Program-made: the position numbers and the translations under genes
In this document: piece after piece, positions 17,070 to 26,371 of the stretch
Layout of the letters: every line of letters begins with the position of its first letter
Numbering within the stretch: position 1 is the stretch's first letter
Notes under the pieces: generated by a model
Databases searched by the model: none
The model's input: only the letters and a program-made list of their open reading frames with translations
What the model was told of the DNA's origin: nothing
Source: Streptomyces albicerus
Lineage (GTDB): Bacteria; Actinomycetota; Actinomycetes; Streptomycetales; Streptomycetaceae
Direction of reading: 5' to 3'
Assembly (NCBI RefSeq): GCF_008905045.1
Contig: NZ_VWMY01000009.1
Coordinates: 137,434-201,433 of the forward strand
DNA: 64,000 bases

Positions 17070-17313
17070 GGGCAGTAGCGGCACAGGCAGGAGTGGCGCA
17101 GGAGGTCGCGGCAAAGGCGGTTAACGGCGCATGTGGTGCTGGGACATGGAAAACCGGACATGAGTGTCCATCGGTAACAGGGGACTTGCGCAACCTCCGG
17201 AGTCCCGTGCGAGGATCGGCAGGTCTTCAGGGGGCGCGCAGCGTTAGGCCGCGCCCCTCGTTCTGCCCCACCTCGACACGCCTCGTCCCTCCGCACGGGA
17301 GACTCGCCCCGTC

Positions 17314-18423
17314 TTGACCCTGTCAGCCGCACTGCCCGGTGTCGCTCTGCGCGTGACGCGTACGGCGGCGGGGAGGCGTGCGCTGCAAGTGGTGCTGCTG
17401 GTGGGCGGGTTGTTCGTGCTGGGGCTCCTCTTCGGTGAGCAGGCCGGAGCGGCGGACGGTGCCGCGTCGACCTCGACCTCGGCCTCGGCCTTGCCTTCGG
17501 CCCCGACTCCGACTCCGACGCCGTCGCTGTCGCCGTCGGAGGTTGTCCGTTCGGTGGAAGGTTCGGCCGAGCGGCTGCTGGCGAGCTCGGTCGGGCAGTC
17601 GGCGAAGGGTTCGCAGCAGTGGGCCGAAGAGCGGCCGACGGGCTCGAACTCGCCGTCGTCGGCCACCTCGCCATCCTCGGCCACCTCGCCATCCTCGGCC
17701 ACCTCGCCGTCGTCGGCCACCACCTCCGAACTCGCCGGGCTCCCCAAGGCGATCACGCCGATCACACCGATCACGCCCGTGACCGACGGAGTCCAGCGCG
17801 TCGTACGCCCGGTCACCGCGACCGTTGAGCCTGTCGTGCGCCCGGTCACAGGCCGCGTCGTACCGTCGGCCGTCGATGGTGTCGTACGGCCCATCGGGGG
17901 TCTGGTGGATCAGATCACCGGTGGGATCGCCGAGCCGACGGCCCCGCCGCAGTGGTGGCCGTCGATGCCTGAACTCCCCACGCTGCCGGGCCTTCCCGGG
18001 CTTCCGGGGCTGCCCGGCATCCCGGGCCAGACGTTGCCGGTCGGTACGGCACCGCAGCAGCCGGGCGGAGTGACGGAGAGGCACCAGGCGGCCGAGGAGA
18101 AGGCGCACGACAAGAGCGTGGCGGCGTACGGGCCGCAGCTCGCCGGCGGCCCGGTGGCCGTCGGCGCCGAGGTGGGCCAGGACGCCCACGCCAATGACAC
18201 GCGAGCCGAACACGCGCCCGCGCACGACGCTCCCGACGGCGACCCCACGGGTGCGTTGGGACGTCATTCCGCGGTCGACAACGGGTCGTCGCGGCACGGC
18301 GACGCACAGGCCGTCGCATTGAACGAACGGGCCCGGCCGACGCTGGTGCCCGGCGCCGCCGCGGACGTCACCGCGGCCGGGACCCGGGACAGGCACCGGG
18401 ACATTCCGGCGTTCCCCGGCTAG
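17314..18423 (+). CDS. Exported low-complexity Pro/Ser/Val-rich protein
   Basis: The 369-residue protein has a hydrophobic segment at about residues 24-47 (LQVVLLVGGLFVLGLLFG) that may be a signal anchor or uncleaved signal. After it come repeated TPTPTPS and SSATSPSSATSPSSATS blocks, a VVRPVTATVEPVVRPVTG segment, and a collagen-like run LPGLPGLPGLPGIPGQTLP. The C-terminal third is His/Asp/Ala-rich. No enzymatic domain is visible; a surface or wall-associated role is inferred. The TTG at 17314 has a distant GGGAGA, so an internal GTG near 17353 is a possible start. The next gene encodes a second repetitive exported protein, suggesting a functional pair. Confidence 0.6.
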   Translation: MTLSAALPGVALRVTRTAAGRRALQVVLLVGGLFVLGLLFGEQAGAADGAASTSTSASALPSAPTPTPTPSLSPSEVVRSVEGSAERLLASSVGQSAKGSQQWAEERPTGSNSPSSATSPSSATSPSSATSPSSATTSELAGLPKAITPITPITPVTDGVQRVVRPVTATVEPVVRPVTGRVVPSAVDGVVRPIGGLVDQITGGIAEPTAPPQWWPSMPELPTLPGLPGLPGLPGIPGQTLPVGTAPQQPGGVTERHQAAEEKAHDKSVAAYGPQLAGGPVAVGAEVGQDAHANDTRAEHAPAHDAPDGDPTGALGRHSAVDNGSSRHGDAQAVALNERARPTLVPGAAADVTAAGTRDRHRDIPAFPG

Positions 18424-18426
18424 GAC

Positions 18427-18472
18427 GGACCTTCCCCCGCTGAGACCTGCCGCGCGGGGGCGGAACAGGTCC
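18427..18472 (+). terminator. Imperfect long hairpin after the first repetitive exported protein gene
   Basis: GGACCT (18427-18432) and CCCCCGC (18434-18440) pair with GCGGGGG (18454-18460) and AGGTCC (18467-18472), forming a two-part stem just after the stop at 18423. There is no T-run, so it may be a processing or attenuation structure rather than a classical terminator. The remainder of the gap to 18696 shows nothing else clear. Confidence 0.5.
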
Positions 18473-18696
18473 GCCCGTTCGTCCGGACATCCCTCCGATC
18501 TCCGGACGCGACCAGCCGGACGCAACCCCGGGCTCAGCCACCGGATGCGCACCGCTGCCGCAGTCGTCGGTCCTCAACTCCCCTGACCGGCACCGCGCAT
18601 CGGCCATCGCGCCACGGAGGCCCGGTCTCCGGCACCCGGAATGCCCCCACACCACACGTCCCGAACTCTCGGTATCCCGAAGGATCTGACGCACGC

Positions 18697-20721
18697 ATGC
18701 ACAAGAACATTCGCCGTTCCATCGTCATAGCCGCCGGCGTCACCGGCGCCTGGGCGCTCGGCTCCGCCGTCGCCAGCGCGGACGAACTGTCCGCGACGTC
18801 CGCCTCCGTACCCGACGCGTCCCTGTCCGTGGACGACACGGACGGCACGCTCGGCACGATCACGAACACCGTCACCGACACCGTGACCGACACGGTCTCC
18901 GGTGTCACCGGCGGCACGGTCGCCGACACGGCGCAGACCGCCCAGGCGACCGTCAGCGACACGACCGCCGACGCGAAGGCGACCGCCGACGCGAAGGCGA
19001 CCGTCGACGCGAAGACGAAGGCGGCCGATCAGGCCCGCCAGTACGTCGAGGGCGAGCTGCCCGCGCACCAGGTCGCCCACCGGGCCGTGCAGGCGAAGGC
19101 CACCGCCCACACCGCGGGCTCCACGGTCGCATCGGCCGCCCAGGAGACCAAGGCCGCGGCCGGCACGAAGGTCAAGGCCACGGCCGAGGCGGCGGACGCG
19201 ATGTCCGACACGGCGTCCGACGCCACCGCGCCCCAGGACGAGGTCGACTACCTCTTCGGCCCGCTGTCGGCGTTCGCGCCGAAGCTGGAGCAGGCTCTCG
19301 CCGCCGCGCAGACGCAGCTCGGGGCCGCCCAGCGCACCGCCACCGGGGCCACAGGCGTTCCCTCCGGCGCCCGTGCCAAGGTCCAGCAGACCGTCGCCAC
19401 CGCCGGCCGCACGGCCACCGAAGCCCGTCGCACCGCGAACACCGCGCCCAACCAGGTCCAGGGCACTCTCGACGCCGTCCCCGCCCAGGTCCAGGGCACG
19501 GTCACCGGCGCCAGGGGCCAGGTCCACGGCACCGCCACCGAAGTCCACGGCACCGTGGCCACCGCCGGCGGCCGGGCCCAGGCCACCGTCACCTCAGTGA
19601 AGGCCGAGGCGGCCGGCACCGTCACCGGGCTCCCCTCCACCGTTCACGGCGTCCAGGGGACCGTCACCCCGGTCGTCGACGAGACGGCCGCCTCCGTGCT
19701 GCCGCCCGTCGCCGCCACCGCCGTCCACGGCGTCACGCCGATCGCCGGGCAGGCCGTCACCGGCGTCACCCCCGTCGCCGGCCAGACCGTGACCGGTGCC
19801 ACCCCCTACGCCACCGGCGCCGTGGCCGGCGTGGCCCCGGTCGCCGACCAGGCCGTCGGCGACGCCACCTCCCTGGCCTACGGCGTGGTGGCCGACGTGC
19901 GCTCGTACACCGACGGAGTCACCGGCGACGTGGCCCCGTACGCGACGGGCGTGGTCGGGGGAGCGGCCCCGTACGCGACCGGCGTCGTCGGCGATGTCAC
20001 GCCCTACGCCACCGGCGTGGTCGCCGACGTCCAGCCGTACGCCACCGGTCTGGGCGGCCAGGTCACCGACGAGACGGCCGCCTCCGTGCTGCCGCCCGTC
20101 GCCGCCACCGCAGTGGACGGAGCGGTCCCGGTCTCCGGACAGGCGGTCGGGGACGCGAGCACGCTGACGGGTGGCGTCGTCGGCGACGTCCAGCCGTTCG
20201 CGGGCGGCGTGGTCGGCGAGGTCCCGCCGCTCGCGTACGGAGTGGCCGGCCAGGTCGACCCGTTCGTGTACGGAGTGGCCGGCCAGGCCGACCCGTTCGC
20301 GCAGGGTGTGGTCGGCCAGGTGTCCCCGTTCGCCGAGGGCGTCGTCGGCGCGGTGCAGCCGATCGTGGACACCGTCGTCCAGTACGTCCAGCCCGCCGTG
20401 GACGGCGTCGGCGGCAGCGCCACGACGCTGGCGTACGGCGTCACGGGCGACGTACGGCCCTTCGCGGACGGTGTGGCCGGCGAGGTCGCCCCGTTCGCGG
20501 GCGGCGTGGTCGGTGAGGTCGCCCCGTTCGCGACCGGGGCGGTCGGCCAGGTCGACCCCTTCGCGCAGGAGCTGACCGGAACGGTCGAGTCGGCCGCCGG
20601 CCCGCTGGCCGGAAATGCCGCCATCGGCGTCCAGGGCGTGGCGGAGTCCGTGACTCCGAGCTACCTGACGACGGCCCAGCACGGCCAGTACGGCCAGTAC
20701 GGCTCCCCCTACGGCGTCTGA
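18697..20721 (+). CDS. Secreted repeat protein with 11-residue xxPYATGVVGD repeats
   Basis: The 674-residue protein has a clean Sec signal peptide (MHKNIRRSIVIAAGVTGAWA... cleavage after VASA). The mature N-terminal half is Ala/Thr-rich with heptad-like character (TADAKATADAKATVDAKTK, VQGTVTGARGQVHGT). The C-terminal half is built of 11-residue units such as APYATGVVGG, TPYATGVVAD, QPYATGLGGQ, then PFAQGVVGQV and PFAEGVVGAV. The block DETAASVLPPVAATAV occurs twice. No catalytic motif or sortase signal is visible. It may be a surface-coat or fibre-forming protein (inference). It follows the Pro/Ser-rich exported protein gene on the same strand. Confidence 0.75.
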   Translation: MHKNIRRSIVIAAGVTGAWALGSAVASADELSATSASVPDASLSVDDTDGTLGTITNTVTDTVTDTVSGVTGGTVADTAQTAQATVSDTTADAKATADAKATVDAKTKAADQARQYVEGELPAHQVAHRAVQAKATAHTAGSTVASAAQETKAAAGTKVKATAEAADAMSDTASDATAPQDEVDYLFGPLSAFAPKLEQALAAAQTQLGAAQRTATGATGVPSGARAKVQQTVATAGRTATEARRTANTAPNQVQGTLDAVPAQVQGTVTGARGQVHGTATEVHGTVATAGGRAQATVTSVKAEAAGTVTGLPSTVHGVQGTVTPVVDETAASVLPPVAATAVHGVTPIAGQAVTGVTPVAGQTVTGATPYATGAVAGVAPVADQAVGDATSLAYGVVADVRSYTDGVTGDVAPYATGVVGGAAPYATGVVGDVTPYATGVVADVQPYATGLGGQVTDETAASVLPPVAATAVDGAVPVSGQAVGDASTLTGGVVGDVQPFAGGVVGEVPPLAYGVAGQVDPFVYGVAGQADPFAQGVVGQVSPFAEGVVGAVQPIVDTVVQYVQPAVDGVGGSATTLAYGVTGDVRPFADGVAGEVAPFAGGVVGEVAPFATGAVGQVDPFAQELTGTVESAAGPLAGNAAIGVQGVAESVTPSYLTTAQHGQYGQYGSPYGV

Positions 20722-20917
20722 CCGACGCTCCCGCCGTACGGCCGCGCCCGGCGGCCGGCTGTACGGCACCCCATCCGACTCCGCAGGGCCCCGGCCCCGT
20801 ACGGCCGAAAGCCATCGGTCCGTCCGACCGAAACCCTGCGGCTGGGGCGGGTGGTCCCCATTGGGGTGGGGACCGGCCGCTCCGCGCCCCTTAGGTCACC
20901 CTTCGGGGCTGTTCGAG

Positions 20918-20957
20918 GGGCCTCACCAGGCAAACCCCAGCCTGGTGAGGCCCTTTA
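20918..20957 (+). terminator. Strong hairpin terminator before sucC
   Basis: GGGCCTCACCAGGC (20918-20931) and GCCTGGTGAGGCCC (20940-20953) are perfect 14-base complements around an 8-base loop and are followed by TTTAG. It closes the repetitive exported protein's transcript about 200 bases after its stop and insulates sucCD. Confidence 0.9.
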
Positions 20958-20968
20958 GACTGGCAATC

Positions 20969-20984
20969 TGTGACCGTAATCACC
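20969..20984 (+). promoter_or_regulatory. Crp-like site upstream of sucC
   Basis: TGTGACCGTAATCACC fits the Crp/FNR-family consensus TGTGA-N6-TCACA at 9 of its 10 defined positions and the broader actinobacterial GTG-N8-CAC pattern. It lies about 190 bases upstream of the sucC start, right after the terminator. No second copy was seen in the 20722-21169 gap, which otherwise holds no gene. Confidence 0.5.
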
Positions 20985-21169
20985 GCCCAGGTGTGATCTG
21001 CGATTTAGGGACCCGCCGTCGGCGGCGATAACCTGCGAGACGGACATGCCGCGTGCCGGCCCCGTGCCCACGCCCTCCTTGTGACCGCGCAGTCACGTTG
21101 CCCTTCGCGGCACGCCCACGCAGACAGCTAACCGCAGAGCGGCGAGATCACTGATAGGGACGGACGCGC

Positions 21170-22348
21170 GTGGACCTGTTCGAGTACCAGGCGAGGGACC
21201 TCTTCGCCAAGCACGGTGTACCGGTGCTGGCCGGTGAAGTCATCGACACGCCTGAGGGGGCGCGCGCGGCGACCGAGCGTCTTGGCGGCAAGTCCGTCGT
21301 CAAGGCCCAGGTCAAGGTCGGTGGCCGCGGCAAGGCCGGCGGCGTGAAGCTGGCCGCCACCCCGGACGAGGCCGTCGCCCGCGCGACGGACATCCTCGGC
21401 ATGGACATCAAGGGCCACACGGTCCACAAGGTGATGATCGCCGAGACGGCTCCGGAGATCCTCGAGGAGTACTACGTCTCGTACCTCCTCGACCGTACGA
21501 ACCGCACCTTCCTCGCCATGGCCTCCGTACAGGGCGGCATGGACATCGAGGAGGTCGCCGAGAAGACCCCCGAGGCCCTCGCCAAGGTCCCGGTCGACGC
21601 CGTCGAGGGCGTCTCGATCGAGAAGGCCCGCGAGATCGTCGCCCAGGCGAAGTTCCCGGCCGAGGTCGCCGAGAAGGTCGCCGAGGTCATGGTGACCCTG
21701 TGGGACACCTTCATCGCCGAGGACGCGCTGCTCGTCGAGGTCAACCCGCTCGCCAAGGTCGCCTCCGGCGACATCCTGGCGCTGGACGGCAAGGTCTCCC
21801 TGGACGAGAACGCCGACTTCCGCCAGCCGGAGCACGCGGCCCTCGAGGACAAGGACGCGGCCGACCCGCTCGAGGCCGCGGCCAAGGCCAAGAACCTCAA
21901 CTACGTCAAGCTCGAGGGCGAGGTCGGCATCATCGGCAACGGCGCGGGTCTCGTCATGAGCACCCTCGACGTCGTCGCGTACGCCGGTGAGGCCCACGGC
22001 GGCGTGAAGCCCGCCAACTTCCTCGACATCGGCGGCGGCGCCTCGGCGCAGGTCATGGCCAACGGTCTCGAGATCATCCTCGGCGACCCGGACGTCAAGT
22101 CCGTCTTCGTCAACGTCTTCGGTGGCATCACCGCCTGTGACGAGGTCGCCAACGGCATCGTCCAGGCACTGCAGCTGCTCGCCGACAAGGGCGAGGAAGT
22201 CACCAAGCCGCTCGTTGTCCGTCTCGACGGCAACAACGCGGAGCTGGGTCGCAAGATCCTGTCGGACGCCAACCACCCGCTGGTGCAGCGCGTGGACACC
22301 ATGGACGGCGCGGCCGACAAGGCCGCCGAGCTGGCCGCGGCCAAGTAA
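21170..22348 (+). CDS. sucC: Succinate-CoA ligase (ADP-forming) beta subunit
   Basis: SucC with SucD makes succinate and ATP from succinyl-CoA in the TCA cycle. The 392-residue product has the ATP-grasp fold: [19 protein letters not shown] at the N-terminus, [18 protein letters not shown] for nucleotide binding, VEVNPLAKV, and the CoA-ligase C-terminal block [19 protein letters not shown]. Length matches the family (about 390). The GTG at 21170 begins VDLFEYQA as in relatives; the SD is weak (AGGGACG). sucD follows after 22 bases, so the two form an operon. Confidence 0.97.
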   Translation: MDLFEYQARDLFAKHGVPVLAGEVIDTPEGARAATERLGGKSVVKAQVKVGGRGKAGGVKLAATPDEAVARATDILGMDIKGHTVHKVMIAETAPEILEEYYVSYLLDRTNRTFLAMASVQGGMDIEEVAEKTPEALAKVPVDAVEGVSIEKAREIVAQAKFPAEVAEKVAEVMVTLWDTFIAEDALLVEVNPLAKVASGDILALDGKVSLDENADFRQPEHAALEDKDAADPLEAAAKAKNLNYVKLEGEVGIIGNGAGLVMSTLDVVAYAGEAHGGVKPANFLDIGGGASAQVMANGLEIILGDPDVKSVFVNVFGGITACDEVANGIVQALQLLADKGEEVTKPLVVRLDGNNAELGRKILSDANHPLVQRVDTMDGAADKAAELAAAK

Positions 22349-22370
22349 GGGACGAGGGAAAACCACAGCC

Positions 22371-23255
22371 ATGGCTATCTTCCTCAACAAGGACAGCAAG
22401 GTCATCGTCCAGGGCATGACCGGTGCCACGGGCATGAAGCACACCAAGCTCATGCTCGCCGACGGCACCAACATCGTCGGCGGTGTCAACCCGCGCAAGG
22501 CCGGTACGACGGTCGACGTCGACGGCACCGAGATCCCGGTCTTCGGCACGGTCGCCGAGGCGATCGAGAAGACGGGCGCCAACGTCTCCGTCCTCTTCGT
22601 GCCGCCGGCCTTCTCCAAGGCCGCCGTCGTCGAGGCCATCGACGCCGAGATCCCCCTCGCGGTCGTCATCACCGAGGGCATCGCCGTCCACGACTCCGCC
22701 GCCTTCTGGGCGTACGCGAAGTCGAAGGGCAACAAGACCCGCATCATCGGCCCGAACTGCCCCGGTCTCATCACCCCGGGCCAGTCCAACGCCGGCATCA
22801 TCCCGGGCGACATCACGAAGCCGGGCCGCATCGGCCTGGTCTCGAAGTCCGGCACGCTGACGTACCAGATGATGTACGAGCTCCGTGACATCGGCTTCTC
22901 GTCGGCCGTCGGCATCGGTGGCGACCCGATCATCGGTACGACGCACATCGACGCGCTCGCCGCGTTCGAGGCCGACCCCGACACCGACCTGATCGTGATG
23001 ATCGGCGAGATCGGCGGCGACGCCGAGGAGCGCGCGGCCGACTTCATCAAGGCCAACGTGACGAAGCCGGTCGTCGGCTACGTCGCCGGCTTCACCGCGC
23101 CCGAGGGCAAGACCATGGGCCACGCCGGCGCCATCGTCTCCGGCTCCTCCGGCACGGCCGCCGCGAAGAAGGAGGCCCTCGAGGCCGCCGGCGTCAAGGT
23201 CGGCAAGACGCCGACGGAGACCGCCAAGCTGGCCCGCGAGATCCTCGCCGGCTGA
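22371..23255 (+). CDS. sucD: Succinate-CoA ligase (ADP-forming) alpha subunit
   Basis: SucD binds CoA and carries the phospho-histidine that passes phosphate to ADP bound on SucC. The 294-residue product starts [20 protein letters not shown], with the CoA-binding Rossmann segment, and has the active-site block [17 protein letters not shown] (phospho-His in GHAGAI). ATG at 22371 lies 22 bases after the sucC stop. The TGA is part of a 9-base tandem repeat that continues downstream, and a strong terminator follows at 23307-23341. Confidence 0.97.
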   Translation: MAIFLNKDSKVIVQGMTGATGMKHTKLMLADGTNIVGGVNPRKAGTTVDVDGTEIPVFGTVAEAIEKTGANVSVLFVPPAFSKAAVVEAIDAEIPLAVVITEGIAVHDSAAFWAYAKSKGNKTRIIGPNCPGLITPGQSNAGIIPGDITKPGRIGLVSKSGTLTYQMMYELRDIGFSSAVGIGGDPIIGTTHIDALAAFEADPDTDLIVMIGEIGGDAEERAADFIKANVTKPVVGYVAGFTAPEGKTMGHAGAIVSGSSGTAAAKKEALEAAGVKVGKTPTETAKLAREILAG

Positions 23256-23285
23256 AACGGCTGAAACGGCTGAAACGGCTGAAAC
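23250..23285. repeat. Four-copy 9-base tandem repeat at the sucD stop codon
   Basis: GGCTGAAAC is repeated four times without change from 23250 to 23285, followed by a degenerate GCCTG. The first copy supplies the TGA of sucD, and because the unit is 9 bases each copy repeats the in-frame stop. It looks like slippage expansion. Confidence 0.9.
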
Positions 23286-23306
23286 GCCTGATCGCTGGTA
23301 CGTGGC

Positions 23307-23341
23307 CGGGCCCGCACTCCTTCTCCAGGGGTGCGGGCCCG
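23307..23341. terminator. Bidirectional hairpin terminator after sucCD
   Basis: CGGGCCCGCACTCC (23307-23320) pairs with GGGGTGCGGGCCCG (23328-23341) with one G-T pair and a 7-base loop. It stands between the convergent sucD and sigma-like genes. Confidence 0.88.
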
Positions 23342-23372
23342 TCCGCGTTTCCCGGTGTTGTCCCGGCGTTCC

Positions 23373-24236
23373 TCAGCGGGTCTCGGGAATCACCCTCTCC
23401 GGGCCTTTCCCGAACGTCGAGCGGAGCTTGGTACGGAGCTCCACGTCCTTCTCGGACAGAGATCCGGGACCCGAGCGCGGCGGTACACCGTGGACCGAAG
23501 CCCCCGGGGCCTGCGGGGCTTCATAGTGATCGGGAGCCGTGCGCACCGTGAGTGCGGTGGAGCCGATGAGCAGGATCGTGAAGGCGATGGCCGCGCGGGT
23601 CCAGCGGCGGGCGCGGCGCTCGCTGCCCGAGCGCACCACGACGGGCTTCGCGGTGGCCCGTAGCCCCTCCGTGCTCCCGAGCTCCGTCAGCCGGCACCGC
23701 AGCTCCTCCGGGTCCGCCAGGTCCGGGAGGCGCGCGGCGACGGCCTCGCGCGCGTGCAGCAGCCGGTTCGCCGCCGCGGGGGTGCTCGCCTCCGACTCGG
23801 CCGCGGTCTCCGGCAGACCGAGCCCGAGACCGTCGTACAGGAGCAGCGTGCGGCGGTACACCGGCGGCAGGTTCAACAGGGCGGAGAGCAGCCGGCGGTC
23901 GTCCAGGGCGGCGGGCGGCGGCTCGGGGACGCGGTGGCGAAGGCGCAGCCGGTGCCAAGGGGACATCGCGCACTCGTACGCCGCCGCGCGCACCCAGCCC
24001 GCCGGATCCCGGTCGACGGCCACCTCCGGCCAGCGCTGCCACGCCAGTTGGAAGGCCCGCTCCACGGACTCGCGTGCCAGCTCACGCCGCCCGGTGAGCA
24101 GATAGGTCTGCCGTACGAGGGCGGGGGCGGCGAACGCGTACAGGGCGTCGAAGGCCTGAGCGGGAGTCAGGGCGGCAGTGGGGGTGGAGGTGGCCGCCGA
24201 GTCGGGGACAGGGGAAGGGGCAGCGGTTTGCGTCAC
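23373..24236 (-). CDS. Sigma-70-like (degenerate) membrane protein
   Basis: The 287-residue protein resembles an ECF sigma factor fused to a TM segment. Residues about 35-75 look like sigma region 2 (LYAFAAPALVRQTYLLTGRR, SVERAFQLAWQRWPEV). Residues about 115-165 look like region 4 (LNLPPVYRRTLLLYDGLG, LGLPETAAESEASTPAA). A basic stretch and one TM helix (AAIAFTILLIGSTALTV) follow, with a proline-rich tail outside. The GTG at 24236 has AAGGGG 7 bases upstream and is preferred over ATG 24266. The helix-turn-helix looks weak, so it may be a sensor or anti-sigma-like protein rather than an active sigma factor. It is divergent from the DUF6350 gene. Confidence 0.7.
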   Translation of the reverse strand: MTQTAAPSPVPDSAATSTPTAALTPAQAFDALYAFAAPALVRQTYLLTGRRELARESVERAFQLAWQRWPEVAVDRDPAGWVRAAAYECAMSPWHRLRLRHRVPEPPPAALDDRRLLSALLNLPPVYRRTLLLYDGLGLGLPETAAESEASTPAAANRLLHAREAVAARLPDLADPEELRCRLTELGSTEGLRATAKPVVVRSGSERRARRWTRAAIAFTILLIGSTALTVRTAPDHYEAPQAPGASVHGVPPRSGPGSLSEKDVELRTKLRSTFGKGPERVIPETR

Positions 24237-24336
24237 CTGGCGGCGCCCCTTCGTACGTAAAAGCACATAAACCGTATATTGAGCGACACATCCATGGTTC
24301 GCCTGTTACGACGGGAAAGCGCGTGTCGTTGGGAGC

Positions 24337-26256
24337 ATGGCGAGCGTGACTCGGATGACAGACCGCAGCCCGTCATTGCCGCCCCAGCTCACCCGCTCGC
24401 GCGAGAGGCCGCCAGGACTGGCCGCGGGGCTGGTGGGCGGCGCGCTCGCGGCGGGTCTCGGGCTCGGCGCGTTCGCCGTACTCGTCATGGTCCTGTGGAT
24501 CAGTTCGCCCTACCCGGACAGCGGTCCTGACGGGGCGCTGCACATCGCGGCCGCGATGTGGCTGCTCGCGCACGGCGCCGAACTCGTCCGTACGGACACG
24601 CTGTCCGGCGTACCCGCGCCCGTCGGCGTCACCCCGCTGCTCCTGGTCGCACTGCCCGCGTGGCTGCTGCACCGCGCGGCACGCGACGCGGCGTACGGCG
24701 ACGCGGAGTCGGTACCGCCCGCCGTCCGCGCGGCATGGGGTGGTGTCGTCGCCGGTTATCTGACGGTCGGCGCGGCCGCCGCGGTGTACGCCTCGAGCGG
24801 TGCGCTGCGGCCGTCATGGGTGTCGGTCGCGGTGTGGCCGCCGCTGCTCGCGGTGATCGCGGCGGGGGCGGGCGTGTGGACGGCGTACGGGCGCCCGCGG
24901 GGGCCCCTGCCGCAGTCCGTGCGCCGGGCTCTCGACGCCCTCCCCTTCTCTGCCGGCGCCCGGCTTCCGACCGCCGTGCGCGCCGCGAGTGCGGGGGTGG
25001 CGGTGCTCGTGGGAGGCGGGGTCGTGCTCGTCGGCGCCTCGCTGGTGTGGCACGGAGGCCTGGCCCGCGAGTCGTTCTTGCAGCTCACGGAGAGCTGGTC
25101 GGGCCGCTTCGCGGTGCTGCTGCTGGCACTGGCCCTCGTCCCGAACGCGGCGGTGTGGGGGGCGGCCTACGCCCTCGGACCGGGTTTCGTGCTCGGGGAC
25201 GGGCACGCGGCGGCCTCCTTGTTGTCGTCGCCCGGTTCGCTGCTTCCGCCAGGTTCGCTGGTGCCGCCGTTTCCCCTGCTGGCGGCGGTTCCGGAGGCGG
25301 GACCGGGGACTCCCGTGAACTGGGCCGCGGGAGCTGTGCCGTTGGTGGCGGGGGTGGTGGTGGCCTGGTTCGCGGTGGGGGCGGGGGTTCCGCGGAGGCA
25401 CGATGCGGGGGAGGTGGGCGCGGTTTCGGCGACGGCCGGACGGGCGGGGACGACTTCGCCGACGACCCGGCCCGACGCGGCCTGGTCGTGCGGGCGGACC
25501 GCCGGGAACGTGGCGCTCGCGGCACTTCTCTGCGGGCTGGCCCTCGCTGCACTCGCCGCCCTGGCGGGCGGACCCCTCGGGGTGGCCACGCTCGCCGACT
25601 TCGGCCCCGTCTGGTGGCAGACGGGGCCCGCGGCGGCGGGGTGGATCGCGGCGGTGGGCGTGCCGGTGGGGCTGGCGCTGCGGGCCTGGCGGCTGCGGGA
25701 ACCTCGGGTGCGGCTGTGGGTGCTTCGGGCACGGGGGCCTCGGGCCCGGAGTCGGCGGGTCGAGGAGCTTCCGGTCCAGGGCCAGGTCCAGGGGCGTGCG
25801 GCCCAGGAGCCGTCGGCCCGCGAGCTTCCGGTCCGCGGGCTTCCAGTCCAGGAGCCTCCGGTCCAAGAGTCCTCGGTCCAGGAGCCCTCGGTCCAGGAGC
25901 CTCCGGCTCGGGATCGGCAGGCTCACGTTCCGGGTTACGAGCAGTCGAGAGCCCTGTTCAAGTCCCCCGAGCACCCAGGGCCCTCTGAGCAGGCCCCTCG
26001 GCCCGGACCCCACGTTCAGAAGCCGCGGCCGCGGACCACCTGGCTCTCACGCGTACGACTTCGGCGGCGCCCGGAGGCGCGGCACGCCACCTCCGCCGAC
26101 AGCCGCCCCACCCCGGACCCCGACTTCGAGCCGTACGACTTCCTGCCTCCCACCGACTCCTTCGGCTCCCTCTGGCACGACGACGCCTCACGAGAGACCC
26201 GCTGGGCCGCTCTCAAGGAGGCATCGACCCCTACGGATCCCCCGAACCCCGCCTGA
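24337..26256 (+). CDS. DUF6350 polytopic membrane protein
   Basis: Integral membrane protein of 639 residues, the DUF6350 family that some annotations call cell division protein PerM (from memory). The first about 480 residues contain about ten or more hydrophobic helices, for example [20 protein letters not shown] and [21 protein letters not shown] cytoplasmic tail of about 150 residues is repetitive ([20 protein letters not shown]) and ends in an acidic segment. The ATG at 24337 has GGGAG 3-4 bases upstream; ATG 24355 is an alternative. The NACHT gene starts 115 bases after its stop on the same strand. In relatives the neighbourhood sucCD-DUF6350-purNH is conserved. Confidence 0.85.
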   Translation: MASVTRMTDRSPSLPPQLTRSRERPPGLAAGLVGGALAAGLGLGAFAVLVMVLWISSPYPDSGPDGALHIAAAMWLLAHGAELVRTDTLSGVPAPVGVTPLLLVALPAWLLHRAARDAAYGDAESVPPAVRAAWGGVVAGYLTVGAAAAVYASSGALRPSWVSVAVWPPLLAVIAAGAGVWTAYGRPRGPLPQSVRRALDALPFSAGARLPTAVRAASAGVAVLVGGGVVLVGASLVWHGGLARESFLQLTESWSGRFAVLLLALALVPNAAVWGAAYALGPGFVLGDGHAAASLLSSPGSLLPPGSLVPPFPLLAAVPEAGPGTPVNWAAGAVPLVAGVVVAWFAVGAGVPRRHDAGEVGAVSATAGRAGTTSPTTRPDAAWSCGRTAGNVALAALLCGLALAALAALAGGPLGVATLADFGPVWWQTGPAAAGWIAAVGVPVGLALRAWRLREPRVRLWVLRARGPRARSRRVEELPVQGQVQGRAAQEPSARELPVRGLPVQEPPVQESSVQEPSVQEPPARDRQAHVPGYEQSRALFKSPEHPGPSEQAPRPGPHVQKPRPRTTWLSRVRLRRRPEARHATSADSRPTPDPDFEPYDFLPPTDSFGSLWHDDASRETRWAALKEASTPTDPPNPA

Positions 26257-26371
26257 ACCGGATGGAGATCGCCGAGCGGGTGGGCGGCGGAGCATCCGTG
26301 TGCCAGGCTTGCCGAAGTCCTTGAGTGGCAGGGTCCGGGAGTCGCACGTCGGGGAGGGTTCGCCGGGAGCC

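Noticed and set aside
17150..17185. GGACA-TGAG-TGTCC inverted repeat as an operator of the exported-protein gene
   Set aside because: Five-base arms are too short to be convincing in high-GC DNA and no matching copy was seen nearby.
25403..26371. N-terminal extension of the NACHT frame
   Set aside because: It overlaps DUF6350 coding sequence in another frame and is repetitive Arg/Ser/Pro; the start at 26372 has an SD and begins a TM helix.
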